Positions 26,262-39,110 of a DNA stretch of 64,000 bases are shown piece by piece. The stretch's first letter is position 1; each line of letters opens with the position of its first letter. The stretch is from Micropterix aruncella (taxonomy: Eukaryota > Arthropoda > Insecta > Lepidoptera > Micropterigidae), in NCBI GenBank assembly GCA_944548615.1, contig OX155961.1:16523629-16587628 (forward strand), written 5' to 3'. The translations under genes and the position numbers were made by a program. The notes under the pieces are model-generated. The model was not told the origin of the DNA. It made no database searches and was given only the letters and a program-made list of their open reading frames with translations.

Positions 26262-26852
26262 TGGGTGCTAATGGATCTTGGGCAGTTGTGCCACTAAGAC
26301 CCGCCTCGTTTATGGGTCAGCCCAACTCACGGGTCAGCAATCGTTTGGTAGCCTCCTCGTAGAAGTTCGAGCCTAGGTAGCACTCATATTACCCTTGCAA
26401 CTAAGTATCCAGGATGGGTCAGTTTCCCCGGCCGATATCCTTTGGTTGCCTGGGCAACCTGAGCGGTCTGGGGCTGAGCAGGTCACGTCGCAAGGCAGGA
26501 TGACGCGAGGTGGAAGCAGAAGTTTGTCCAGTGGAGACTAAGAGCCACAAAGCGAGGCGTAGAGAGACCACAATTGGAATGGCTGGAGTACATTAGGAAA
26601 TCAACAGGAACGAACCGGCTGAGGGCAGCAGATGACAGAGATACGTGGAAGAAGAGGGAAGAGGCCTACGTCCAGGAGGGTACCAAGCCGGCTGAGGAAG
26701 AAGAAGAAGTATAAGGGCAGTTTGAGCACCGTGCAGCTTCAGCCAATCGACTGTGCACTCTGACTGATGACGGGGGAGACTGGAAGCGACATACTGTTTC
26801 CAATGTACCAGGGGTGGCTGTTGAACTAATGACAGCCGGTATTAAAACGACT
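26262..26852 (+). mobile_element. A/B-family retroposon, copy A2, split by an RTE fragment
   Basis: Starts with TTGGGTGCTAATGGATC (A-type 5' end) and continues with the family blocks AAGACCC, GGGTCAGC and GTATCC. After the RTE insert it resumes at 26708 with CAGTTTGAGCACCGTGCAGC and ends near GGTATTAAAACGAC, so it is 3' truncated by comparison with A1. No target duplication was found. Confidence 0.65.
26475..26706 (+). pseudogene. RTE-like LINE C-terminal fragment inserted in A2
   Basis: The plus-strand frame gives AGHVARQDDARWKQKFVQW, then GVERPQLEWLEYI and RLRAADDRDTWKKREEAYVQ, ending in a Glu run encoded by GAA repeats and a stop. This is the standard C-terminus of RTE-class proteins, and the (GAA)n 3' tail fits a 5'-truncated insertion. 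The frame is intact over about 75 codons, so the insertion may be fairly young. Confidence 0.8.
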
Positions 26853-28140
26853 TTTTGTGCATTAGTCTGGGATTTTATGTTGTGTGTTTTTAAAGGCGGT
26901 CAGAAATTTCGTCATCGTTATACATCGTTATACATCGTTATTTCTACAACCCTCGCATGTACCACTGCACTGTGATTAGGTTAGTCGTTAGATATTGATA
27001 TATGTGAAAAAGCAAAAAAAAAAATATCCTACTTTTTTAACTGCAAATGAAGAGTTTGCAGTTAAAAAAGTAGGATATTTTATAGTTTTATTATTATATT
27101 ACTAATAATATTCGCGTTGCACTAGTTACAGCAGAAAATATTATTAAATTTTAGATTTCAACTAAGTAGTATGTAAATAATGTGTAATTGTACTGTGTTC
27201 AACAGCACGAACTACATCAGATTAAATATTCTAAGATCCAAAATCAGCTTGAATAAACAATAGTCTTGCTTGATGACTATTAATATTCTTATAATAATTA
27301 TCTATTTTATATGTATACTCATGTACATGGATTCAGCTCTATTTTTTTTTGTCTGCCGTGTAAAGCCGACTTTAGTCATAGCTATTGTCGAATTAATATT
27401 TATGCTTCAATAGTTTTATATCTACATATAAACTGACGAATTCTAATATGCGATAATTAGCTTTAATTCATAATTCATGCTTTTATTGTATATTCTGAAT
27501 GAATAAATTGAATACTGAATACTGAGTCATATTAGGTATTATATACAAAAAAATAATCACACAATAGAAAGTATCAAAACAAAATTGGAAGAAAAACAAC
27601 GTATGTAGATGGTGAGGTATGTTACGTTAAACATTGTAATCTACATATTAAATATTAAATTCAAAATATTATTATTACACAAGAAACGTTTACGAAAAAA
27701 ATGGCGTCGACCATAGCATGTGATAATTCACGTCACGATGATCATTTTATCTTGAGCTGCCATACTGAATAGAGCAGTCCAACATTTACATAAAATATTA
27801 GTTTTTGCGCTTCAATTAACATAACGAGTCAAGTCTGTTTATCTGAATCTAATAAAATAAGCAGCGCTAGATGCAGAGTCGGTTGGAGCGACGCCAAATC
27901 GCCATTGAGTTCATCCGAACGCCGCTTTCGTTGAATGGTTTCCGATAAATCAACACCTAAAGGATTTACAGGTCAATTTGGAAACTAGCTTTTCAGCCGC
28001 CGCTCTTCACACGCCAATGCGTCATGCATCCGAAGACCAGGGTGAGTTTTTCAACTAACTGGTAATTTGCCAAGCAAGCAAGCGGATATTCTTCCAACAA
28101 CGGGTATTTTTCCGATTAAACTGTGCCGTCTTGTAACAGT
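26853..28140. other. AT-rich spacer with a 27 bp hairpin and repeat E copy 2
   Basis: A triplicated TATACATCGT motif lies at 26918-26943, a perfect hairpin at 27021-27081, and repeat E (ATGCGATAATTAGCTTTAAT and following) at 27447-27535. Unique DNA at 27850-28130 has no recognised function. Confidence 0.45.
27021..27081. repeat. Perfect 27 bp hairpin, 7 nt loop
   Basis: The arm at 27021-27047 (beginning AAAATATCCTACTTTTTTAA) is exactly complementary to 27055-27081, with loop TGAAGAG. It may be a minimal foldback element or an inversion scar. Confidence 0.9.
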
Positions 28141-28341
28141 GGGGGGTTACATGCTCAGTCTGGCATCAGTCTGGTCCATCAGTCTGGAATGATGGTAAAC
28201 TGATGGTCGGAACACCCGGTACACCCGGTTACACGCTCAGTCTGGCATCAGTCTGCCATCAGTCTGTATTCAAGACGAAAATTCTTAGACAGCATTTTCT
28301 TATATAAAATTATTCATAACCACATCAACTCTGCACCCCTT

Positions 28342-28755
28342 TTGGAAAAAAATCTTTTTAAAATCCCATGGTCTTCCTACCCACGTTCAAAAGATACTTT
28401 CTATATTCCCTCTTTTCATTTAAACTACGCAAAAAATACCTTCTTCAGACTCTCTTGCATGTGTTATAATGAAGTTTTAAACGACATAGATATATTCTCA
28501 GTGTCATTAATTACTTTTAGGAAAAAATATAGTGATTTGTTGTTGCATTAGTTTTAGTTTACAGCTAATAATTTAGGTACTCGTACTAAATGAAAATAGT
28601 TATAATAAACTAGAAATTTACATTGTTGTGGCTACATTTACAAGTTTGTTAAAATTAATGGTAATGTAGGTCTATTTGTTTAAGTGTATTTGTTAAAACA
28701 TTTGTTTATGACTGTTTTTTACCTAAATAAATAAAAAAAATTAAAAAAAACAGTC
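28342..28755 (+). pseudogene. 5'-truncated LINE inside the Harbinger element
   Basis: The frame 28342-28551 gives FKIPWSSYPRSKDTFYIPSF, NYAKNTFFRLSCMCYNE and DIDIFSVSLITFRKKYSDLL. This resembles the last 60 residues of CR1-like LINE ORF2 proteins (FYIP, NY-K, YNE, DIF, FKK). It is followed by a 3' region ending ACTGTTTTTTACCTAAATAA and an A-rich tail at about 28735-28755. The same 3' end is present near 7917-7945. Confidence 0.6.
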
Positions 28756-28800
28756 ACCTCAAAAACGTCGTCCAGATAACACTTCAAAAGAGAGAATGGA

Positions 28801-29007
28801 TTGCAGAAAAAAAGCTTGTATTGCTATAATAATAGCTCTAACTGCAAAAAACAAGTAAAACGGAAATGGTGGGTTAAATCGTGGCTACTGAGAAGAGATT
28901 TTTACACGCACTTGAACTTATTACATGAAATAAGAGATTCTGGGGAAGAATATGACTACGAAAATTATTATCGGATGAAAGATGCATGTTTTGGAAATGG
29001 CAATTAG
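28801..29007 (+). pseudogene. Fragment of PIF/Harbinger transposase (N-terminal part)
   Basis: The sequence KRKWWVKSWLLRRD, followed by YENYYRMKDACF, matches the conserved N-terminal region of Harbinger (HARBI1-like) nucleases, which typically read RRWWVRPW-RR and later F-N--RM. Only about 45 residues of the domain remain, and the catalytic DDE residues are gone. It lies between the GGGGGTTAC inverted repeats, which agrees with the assignment. Confidence 0.7.
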
Positions 29008-29272
29008 AAATGGTTAAGCCATACTTGATAAAACAAGACACCTGCATGAGGAAATCGATAGCTGACTGAAGCTGACCAGACTGATAAAACGTTTACACTA
29101 TCAGTCTGGCATCAGTATTTACCAGACTGGCGAAAATTAATAAAATATTTAAAAATCCGTCAGTCTGGTGTCAGTCCATCAGTAAGTGGGTTAGACGTTC
29201 AGTCTGGCATCAGTATTTACCAGACTGATGACCAGACTGACGCCAGACTGAGCGTGTAACCCCCGAATTAAA

Positions 29273-29735
29273 GGTAGCGAATGGTTTCGTGCAGCTTGGG
29301 CCGTAAGATCCATCGCGTTCTCGGATCGGTCCAACTCACTATTCAACTCCTATTCAAAAGCCTCCTTGTGTGGAAAATTACCCTAGGTAAGACTCTCGCG
29401 TCTCAGGCATCACGGCTGGTGGATCGGTTTCTCGGTGACGCCAATCGATTATGCACTCTGACTAATTGCTGAAGGAGTCTGGGGACTACGGAAATATACT
29501 GTCTTCTAAGCAGCGAGGGTGGATGTTGATCACTCTTGAAATAACCATTTGTCTACCTGATCCTGAATTCAGTGCCCGGCAAAAGATGCCATTGGTACGC
29601 GATAGATTCAAACCGAATCACCGCTGAATTTGCGGTAAGTAGAGGCCGCATAAGCGACTTTGACTCCGTAACCAGTCGGGAGGAAGGTGGTATCCTGAAG
29701 GTTTATTCCAGACAGTTTTGAACATTGTGTTACAA
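29273..29735 (+). mobile_element. A/B-family retroposon, copy B3, 3' truncated
   Basis: Begins GGTAGCGAATGGTTTCGTGC, the longest 5' end in the family (shared with 33556 on the minus strand), directly after the Harbinger right end. It follows subfamily B through AAGGTTTATTCCAGAC and then stops at a small MITE at about 29741. A 3' loss is unusual for a 5'-truncating retroposon, so a later insertion or deletion is likely. Confidence 0.7.
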
Positions 29736-29740
29736 TACTG

Positions 29741-29935
29741 CCTCCCTGACTAAGGAGCATTCGCCTGTAATGTAATATAGATTCGCCTGTAGACAGATTG
29801 TATCATTACAGTTTACGCACTGTAATGCTCGGATCTCCTCCCTTACTGATGTAAAGCTCGAATCTGCTCCCTTACTGATGTAATCATCGAATATGTAACG
29901 TTACATTACATGCGAGTGATCCCGGTGAGGGAGCA
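29741..29935. mobile_element. Small MITE with about 33 bp inverted ends
   Basis: The left end, CTCCCTGACTAAGGAGCATT followed by CGCCTGTAATGTAA, pairs with the complement of the right end at about 29899-29935 (TTACATTACATGCGAGTGAT, then CCCGGTGAGGGAG). Internal direct repeats CTCCCTTACTGATGTAA occur at about 29837 and 29868. There is no coding capacity. Confidence 0.6.
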
Positions 29936-30508
29936 CCTGGAGGCAGAGGCGTAACTAAGCCGGTGCAGCCGATGCGGCGCACCGGGCCCCACGGTAGTTT
30001 GGGGGCCCAAAACGGCACTTCTAATTAGGATAGACGTTTCACCCAACTCTGCCACGAAGCTAAGGAAGCCGAAAAGATGAATGTCTCAAAACTGATCGAT
30101 GATTTTTCACAATGCAAATCAAGATGAAAACGATTCTAAAAATATATTTGTTCATATTTATTATAATTCATTTAGTAGTTAATTCAAATATGCAGATATG
30201 CAAAAAATTATACAATTGTAATGTGGTAATTTTCGTCTTACTTACTCAAAACGTCTTCTAGTCAAAATAAAGTAATAAAACTGAAATTATTGTTTTATTT
30301 CTCACCAACATTTAAAGATGGTGAAATATATTTCAGTAATTAACTTAACAGTAAAGGTCGTATTAATATAGGAACAAATGTTTCGAATATATCCCGCAAC
30401 AATGTTTTTGTGTGATCCCTCGTTTCCCGCTGAAGTTCTAGGGAAATTGTTCCGAAATACGTTCAAGGCAATGCCCCCAAATGAATACTCCGATTTATTA
30501 TATAGCTG

Positions 30509-31998
<1,490 letters not shown>

Positions 31999-32139
31999 AA
32001 CTAGCTAGGTAAACAGTAATTACTTCATGATATATACCATAATGAATGTAAGTAAGTAGAGGGAGGGGCCTTTTGTTTAATTTTGCACCACGGCCCATTT
32101 TATCTAGTTACGCCACTGCCTAGAGGTAAGACTTTTCGT

Positions 32140-32140
32140 A

Positions 32141-32171
<31 letters not shown>

Positions 32172-32645
32172 TTTAACAATTCATTTACAAGTGCACAAGT
32201 ATCACTAATAATCATATCAATAAAAAAATATATATATAATTAAAATTAAAATTAAAATTAAACACGGCCGATATGAGCATTAGCATTTAAGTACTGCTGC
32301 TGCCCAACTAAGTGCCAGGACTTGTTCCAGGGCAGCTAGCTCTCTAGTTTTTATATCACATATATTCGGCAATGAATAAAAAAAAAAATTAAAAAAAAAA
32401 AGGAGAAGAAATATATATATTCCCGTCACCATTACAAATTATAACTAATAATCACTAACTAATGATCACAATAGGAAATAAAACACAAAAATAAATAATC
32501 GTGTTAATAAAATAAAAATAAAATAAAATGTCAAATGATATCAAACAATAGTCACCAAAATTTATGAATAAGTAATAGTAATAAATAAAAATAAAAAATA
32601 AAAAAGTCAAAGAAAATAATAATAATAATAAGAAATGTAAATAGT
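32140..32645 (-). repeat. LINE 3' tail (TTTA repeats) and AT-rich spacer
   Basis: 32143-32172 is a run of TTTA repeats, equal to an AAATA-type tail on the minus strand. Upstream of it in that orientation lie CCCTGGAACAAGTCCTGGC and TTAGTTGGGCAGCAGCAG at 32295-32335, typical of a LINE 3' region. 32370-32645 is A/T low complexity. Confidence 0.5.
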
Positions 32646-33036
32646 AAGAAGCGGCGAAACGGTGTGCACCGAATCTTTCGCGCACCAAGGCGTCCTTTGC
32701 GCGACTCTGAACCGGGATCGGATGGCCAATGGTCATTTCAAGAGCAGTCGCCGTAAGGTAGGCAACCACCCCCGCTCTATAGGAAACAATACAGTTCCCA
32801 GACTCCCCCGACTGTTAGTCGGAGAGCACAGTCGATTGGCTTGCGCCGCTCGGTGCGCAGACCGTCCAGGAGCGCCAGAGGTTTGATTCCCAGGGGAGAC
32901 TGGTTGACCCAGTGTCCTACCCAGGCTCGCACTCCATGCGTGGAGGCCATCGGATGAGTGTTGACCCGTGAGTGTGACCGACCCTGAACACATGGGTCAT
33001 CGTGGCCACCTCATCATGGGCCCATTAGCTCCCCGT
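32646..33036 (-). mobile_element. A/B-family retroposon, copy A3, 3' truncated
   Basis: The minus-strand start near 33036 reads GGGGAGCTAATGGGCCCATG, and the A sequence continues down to about 32646 (ACCGTTTCGCCGCTTC), about 60 percent of A1. It directly follows the 3' end of B4, making a head-to-tail junction. Confidence 0.7.
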
Positions 33037-33039
33037 CCA

Positions 33040-33556
33040 GCATAGCCATGAACTGCCAGAATCCAACGCCTTACGGTGAGGCACTAGGAAAGTAGCCCAG
33101 TGGGGCCAACCTGTGGGGCCAACCAGTGGGCCACAGCATCTACCTGTTGTATTACAGCGGTATTCCGATATGAATTTATCGCGGTGGCGAAAGGTCGTTT
33201 CAAGAGTAGCATGACAACAGGTCCACATCCACCCCCGCTGCTTAGGAAATAATATATTTCCATAGTCTCTTGACTCCTTCAGTAAATTTAGTCAGAGTGT
33301 ACAACCGATTGGTTGAAGCAGCACGTTGCGCAAGCCGTTCAGTAGCGACGGGAGGCAACCCCCAAGAGGAAATTGATCCACCAGCCAAAAGATCCCTGTG
33401 TGGGGGACTACTCCCGGAAAGACACGAAAGTCTTTCCCGGAGTAGACCCCATACGGGGAGGCTGCTCAATATGGAGCTGAATCGGGAGTTGAGCCGATCC
33501 AAGATCACAATAGATCTTATGGCACAAGCTGAACGAAAACATTCGCTACCAAAGAA
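33040..33556 (-). mobile_element. A/B-family retroposon, copy B4
   Basis: Minus-strand head GGTAGCGAATGTTTTCGTTC at 33556, the same 5' end as B3. It runs to a GGCGTTGGATTCTGGCAG block near 33070 and ends at about 33040, short of the usual 3' hairpin. It contains a small local duplication, TGTGGGGCCAACC/AGTGGGCC, near 33105-33130. Confidence 0.7.
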
Positions 33557-33566
33557 AACCACTATA

Positions 33567-34204
33567 GATGTCGACTACAACGGGCGAACCCATCACCTCA
33601 GGCAGCTTTAGCGATATTGATCGTTTTGTCTCCCGTGAGGTGAGCGCAGAAGACTTAGGACAAGCCACATGCCCGTAAGAAGCCAACGCCTTACAGATAG
33701 CCAGGTAAGTCAACCTGCGTGCCGACACTCGCGCTCTTACTACTAGTTCCAACCATATAACTCAGGTCTCCCTACTGATTACAGTTTCGAGGTCGCTTGC
33801 GCAGACCTCTCCTTAACAAAACGGTGATACGGCGTTTGCCAAATCTATCGCATACCACGTCATCCATTACCCGGGTTTCACTCGAAATCGGGTAGCTAAT
33901 TGGTTGTTTCAAGAGCAGTCGCCGTAAGGTGAACAACTACCCCCGCTCTATAGGGGACAGTACTGTTTCCAGACTCCCCCGACTGTCGGTCAGAATGCAC
34001 GATCGATCGGCTGACGTCGCACGGTGCGCAAACTGCCCAGAAGCGCCAGAAATATATTCCTGGGGAAACTGGCCCGCAGGCCAAAGTCCTATACTCGCAC
34101 TTCATACGTGGAGGCCACCGGATGGGTGTTGACCCGTGAGTTTGGCTGTCCCTGAACATATGGGTCTTAGTGACTAACAGCAACAGGTCATATTAGCTCC
34201 CATT
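33567..34204 (-). mobile_element. A/B-family retroposon, copy A4
   Basis: Minus-strand start near 34204 (AATGGGAGCTAATATGACC), 3' end near 33567 with GGTTCGCCCGTTGTAGTCGA. It is almost complete relative to A1. The next copy (B4) begins about 11 bp beyond its 3' end in the same orientation, so 32646-34204 is a three-member head-to-tail series. Confidence 0.72.
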
Positions 34205-35080
34205 AAATAAAACAGTCCACTTCGAAAATGTTACACAATATCATCTGCGCGGACATGATACTGTAACATTGATAGGGAAAGAACTGGTTTCTGCCAAATA
34301 AAATAAAATTGGTGGTTTAAAATAATGCGACCGAACACCATGCAGCGCTGTCCAATAAAACATTCAAACCGCACGAAACGAACCGCGGCGAATACTTTGA
34401 AACTCGCTGATTTATGTTAGCAACAAGGACTAAGTGTAAGTCCGAGTACAAGCCGCAAGAATTTATACTTAAAAGCGACTAAAATCGTCTCCCCGCGGCT
34501 TGATTAATGGCCTGAGAATTTTCCGCTCCGCTGAAGGTTGTAGCAATTAAATGACCCCGTTTCCTTTGCCGGGACGTCGAAATTATACGAGACCACGGCT
34601 AGAGCTAACTTAATATTTATTTCGAATTACCATTACATTTGCTCGAATAGGGCACGAAGGGTTTCGGCGGCCCTAGACGCAGCGCCGCGCCGACCAACCT
34701 TCGTGGCCAATTGATTTTGCCCGCCTTTCAAACGTTAATATATACGCTTTCTCGTATCAACAACTTGCTTAAGGTACTCGTGTATATAATGGGGTACACG
34801 CTTGATTATACTCGTTGGGGAGCCAGTGATTAAAAAGTACAGGAGTTTTGTAAAAGCTGATACATTCAGACCAGACAGTAATTTGACCATAGAATGCCGG
34901 GGTAGAGGGTGCGGGCTAGATTCTGGGATAACTGGCGCTGGCGTACTAGGAAAGGTATAATTTTAATAGTAACTTTAATAGTACCCCCAAAGTGTTTAGG
35001 AGAACAGTGGATGCAATAAAGAGCTCGAAACAAATGGTCAGACTGCTTACCAATAAAACGCGTGGCGTCAGCATTACTTG
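34205..35080. other. Unique island 34330-34745 and spacer
   Basis: 34330-34745 is unusually rich in GC for the window (CGAACCGCGGCGAATACT, CTCCCCGCGGCTTGATTAATGG, GACGCAGCGCCGCGCCGACC) and is unique here. It may be a conserved regulatory element, but this is inference from composition. The sequence ACTCGTGTATATAATGGGGT near 34778 recurs near 39345. Confidence 0.3.
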
Positions 35081-35084
35081 ATTG

Positions 35085-35363
35085 TTTGTTTTGTTGTTTA
35101 TACTCTTTATTGTGAAAAAGTCACAATGGGCGGGTTTATTGTCATATGACAATCTCTTACAACCAACCCTACTAGGACGTGCTATATGTATGTGTGCGTG
35201 TAACATATCTGTAAGTGTGTGTCTTGTTACTACATTCGATCGAGAGAATTTAAAATGCGATTCCGTTAATTTGATCCCAACGGAAAATGGAGACCCAGCC
35301 GGGAATTGAACCCGGGACCTTACACTGTAAGATCAGGCGACCTAACCACTATGCCACCGGGCC
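35085..35363 (-). mobile_element. tRNA-headed SINE
   Basis: The minus-strand head at 35363-35292 is 72 nt, tRNA length. It has a 7 bp acceptor pairing (GGCCCGG with CTGGGTC, two wobbles), A box TGGCATAGTGG, T stem CCGGG/CCCGG and a perfect B box GGTTCAATTCC. The D and anticodon stems do not fold, so it is not a working tRNA but an RNA polymerase III promoter of a SINE. The body continues to about 35085, with a TTGTCATATGACAA hairpin and a TATAAACAA-type tail. The hairpin region recurs, in the same plus-strand orientation, near 39615-39665. Confidence 0.65.
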
Positions 35364-35435
35364 GTGTGTACTCCATACATGTTGCAGAATTAAGTCCCTA
35401 AAATACGCCGGTACGTATTTGACTGTAACTATTAA

Positions 35436-35954
35436 GGTACGTTTACATCTACCGACACGGTGCTTGCCAAACAAGTGCCGTGGCAGACAAAATAATATTC
35501 TTCAAACAGTGTGTATTTATATATATCGTAACGCGGCCGTGCAGACGCCGACAGACACGCGCTGTGCCCGGCCAGAATTTGCGAAAAGAATATTTTGTCT
35601 GCGCGGTTCGTGTCTGTGGGTACCAGCCGGGCAGTGTGAATAGAGCATCCAAACCGTGCAGAAGTCTTTTGTTTTCAATTTACGCAATGGATAACGAAAA
35701 ACTAATAGAAGTTGTAGGGGATAAAAAATGTAGTGATTACATTACATTACATTACATTTTCAACAAAAATATTCTGTTTCTACAAAATCTATTCAGTAAC
35801 TGTCGCTGAGCGGCCGCGTCCGACGTTGGCGACCATGTCTGTCGAAGTCTGACACGGCACACTTCTGGCACGCTAGATGTAAATAAACATTGTCTGACGG
35901 TGTCTACTACGGTACTTGACTGGCACGCACTGGGTCGTTAGATGTAAGCGTACC
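35436..35954. mobile_element. TIR DNA element, 519 bp, non-autonomous
   Basis: Left end GGTACGTTTACATCTACCGA and the complement of the right end GGTACGCTTACATCTAACGA are homologous for at least 56 bp. Flanks are TTAA (35432-35435) and TTTA (35955-35958), a near match to the TTAA target of piggyBac-type elements, though the GGTACG terminus is not the usual one. Inner repeats include GCAGACAAAATAATATTCTT at 35479-35498, inverted at about 35585-35604. No transposase is present. Confidence 0.65.
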
Positions 35955-37039
<1,085 letters not shown>

Positions 37040-37358
37040 TAAGGGGCTCTCTAGACGATCAAGCATGCTTGTCAAGCATTGCGTCACGGGCTAGGCAGGG
37101 ATCGTAAACCGCAAGAAACATGCTTTTTTTTTTTGATTTACTAAAATTGTCTAATTTTGTAGTTTTATACCAGGGAGTTACGTCATTCATCAATCAATTA
37201 CGTCTAATTAACGCGACTCTCTGGTATAAACTACGAAATTATGTATTTTTGGTAAACATTTGAAAAAAATATTTGCATTATTCCTGCGGTTTACTATCCC
37301 CTGCCAGCCCGCGACGCGATGCTTGATAAACATGCTTGATCGTCTAAAGGGCCCCTAA
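37040..37358. mobile_element. PIF/Harbinger-type MITE with TAA target duplication, copy 1
   Basis: The element spans 37043-37355 with 3 bp duplications TAA at 37040-37042 and 37356-37358, the Harbinger signature. Inverted arms of about 150 bp start GGGGCTCTCTAGACGATCAA on the left and GGGGCCCTTTAGACGATCAA (complement of the right end). The arms include GGATCGTAAACCGCA and TTTATACCAGGGAGT. The loop is about 30 bp. It has no coding capacity. A second copy lies at 54224-54485. Confidence 0.8.
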
Positions 37359-37639
37359 GATTAGATAATAGGCGCGCGCCCAACGCACATAATTGCTGCT
37401 ATTCTGTAAAGCAATACAGTCAAATTTCATTTTTTGTAACTCTTCATAACTGTTTATTGATCCTCATCAATCTTCCAAATCAAATTCATTGAAATCTATA
37501 ATATGGCCATGATGATTGAAATCTATAATATGGCATATGAAATCTATATAATCGATAATGAATCTATAATTGGTGATTAAATGAAAGTCGTTTGTAATTA
37601 AAATAAATTCAATGTATTTAATTTACATGACGAAATATA

Positions 37640-37795
37640 AATGCTTTTTCGACTTTTCCGACTTTTTCGACTTTTTTGCATTTTTCGACTTTTTTGACAT
37701 TTACGACTTTCTTGACTTTTTCGACTTTTCCGACTTTTTCGACTTGTTCGACTTTATCGACTTTTCTGACTTGACTTTTTCGACTTTTTGAAATT
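37640..37795. repeat. Minisatellite, 9-10 bp unit GACTTTTTC
   Basis: About 15 imperfect units of CGACTTTTTC. The minus-strand frame through it reads as Lys-Val-Glu repeats and is not a gene. Confidence 0.9.
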
Positions 37796-38382
37796 TTACA
37801 CAATCGCGCGGAATGAATAACAGTTATGGATGGCGCAGGTGTCAAACAATAGGATCGCCGCGAATGCCATCTATTGAAAGTGGTCCATTTCCCAAAATGA
37901 CCAATTTCGATTTTTTCGATTTTCAGTTGTTTCTTTCAATTTTTTCTAAATATTTTTTTTGTAAACCACCCCTGAATCGAGGCAAACAAAGCAAAAACAT
38001 AATAATTGAAATCGGTCGAATCATTTTCGAGATCTTGCGAGACTAACGCACTGCGATTCATTTTTATATATAAGAAGAAGAAGAAGGAGATTAGAGTGCT
38101 TGATGTCGTACTACGCTTTGGCAGCTAGGATTTTACTACGGAACGCAAAGTATAGTCGGCACTCATAGTTCAAACATTGATAAATCTTGTCTTATTTTTA
38201 ATATGGTGGCTTTCGTTGTATAGCAGTAAGTATGACGGCACACTATATATGGCGCTCTAAACACGCCTATACGGTATGATATCTCGAAATATAATAATAA
38301 TATAATAACAAACGATTTTCCATAATATAGCTCTTATTATTTCAGTATTATTTAAATAAATAATATTTTTTTTATTTCATAT
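37796..38382. other. AT-rich spacer
   Basis: A GAA-repeat run is at about 38078-38090. No gene is recognised. Confidence 0.4.
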
Positions 38383-38515
38383 ACAGGTGTCAATACGTAA
38401 TAATTAGGCGACATAATGTTTAGATATAATGATAGTTGGCATTCTATATCTCCGTATTATTTCTATAATGTAACTAGCCGATAAAGAAATGCTATAGATG
38501 GCACTAATAATTAAA
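38383..38515 (+). repeat. Dispersed repeat family F, copy 1
   Basis: Shares CAGGTGTCAATACGTAATAA, TAATGTTTAGATATAATGAT, CATTCTATATCTCC, TATTATTTCTATAATGT and ATAGATGGCACTAAT, in order, with 58567-58720. Confidence 0.55.
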
Positions 38516-38699
38516 TATTAGTATTGTTTTCATTAGTTATTTCTGGGGTTTGTAATTAATCAGTCCTGTAAGGACTTCGCCCACATACCCACAACAAAAG
38601 AAGTAATTTCAAGAGAATCGAAACCGCAAATACGCTCAAATATACACGAGCCAACTGCAATTGAATTCCAACTAAATTCGGCATTTTATGCATAGTCAA

Positions 38700-39110
38700 C
38701 CGATGACTAATGCCATTTCTTCTGATCGATCCAATTTGACACAATTAATTTCCCCCACACAGTGACCATTGCATCATTCACACGATATAAAACGCAGTAC
38801 ATTTCGATCGATCATTATCATTCCCCTAGTGAACAGTTACCGCGGCTACACATCATCATCATCCTCTCAGCGGCCGTCGCCCGCTCTAAATACGCGCTCA
38901 TACATCGATCAGTCATATATTATCCGCGATCTTCAAACTTCACACTTTGGCTACACAACCACGACGTCACCTCGAGCCCATACTACCTACACACCGGCGA
39001 ATTATCAAACAAGGCGTTACAAACTGGCAACCGATCACAGACCTTCTGAATAAATATTTCAACTTCAACAGCAACGACTTTCAATACGGAGAAAACTTAT
39101 TGATGAGAAC
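38700..39110 (+). promoter_or_regulatory. Possible solo LTR-like unit (TATA box to AATAAA)
   Basis: CGATATAAAACGCAGTAC at about 38783-38800 resembles a TATA box followed by an initiator, and AATAAA lies near 39049, about 260 bp downstream. The stretch between is CA-rich and unlike its AT-rich neighbours. This layout fits an LTR (U3-R), but neither a paired LTR nor a target duplication was found. A short inverted repeat CCACCCTTCACT/AGTGAAGGGTGG follows at 39111-39152. Confidence 0.2.

Larger units (their letters stand above)
28142..29264 (+). mobile_element. PIF/Harbinger-type element, deleted, with nested LINE
   Basis: Terminal inverted repeats of about 45 bp begin GGGGGTTACACGCTCAGTCT on each side (left copy has one difference). 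Inside each end, CAGTCTGGCATCAGT is repeated several times as subterminal motifs. Between them, 28850-29007 encodes a piece of a Harbinger-like transposase (next entry), and a LINE fragment is inserted at about 28275-28755. No clear 3 bp target duplication is visible. The element is dead but its ends are well kept. Confidence 0.75.

Noticed and set aside
32662..34183. Several 60-113 codon frames on both strands
   Set aside because: All lie in the non-coding A/B retroposons and are not conserved between copies.
35292..35363. Functional tRNA gene
   Set aside because: Acceptor and T arms fit, but the D and anticodon stems do not pair and no normal anticodon loop exists.
37618..37845. Lys-Val-Glu repeat protein on the minus strand
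   Set aside because: The 9 bp minisatellite gives a repeated frame by itself. There is no start context, domain or conservation.
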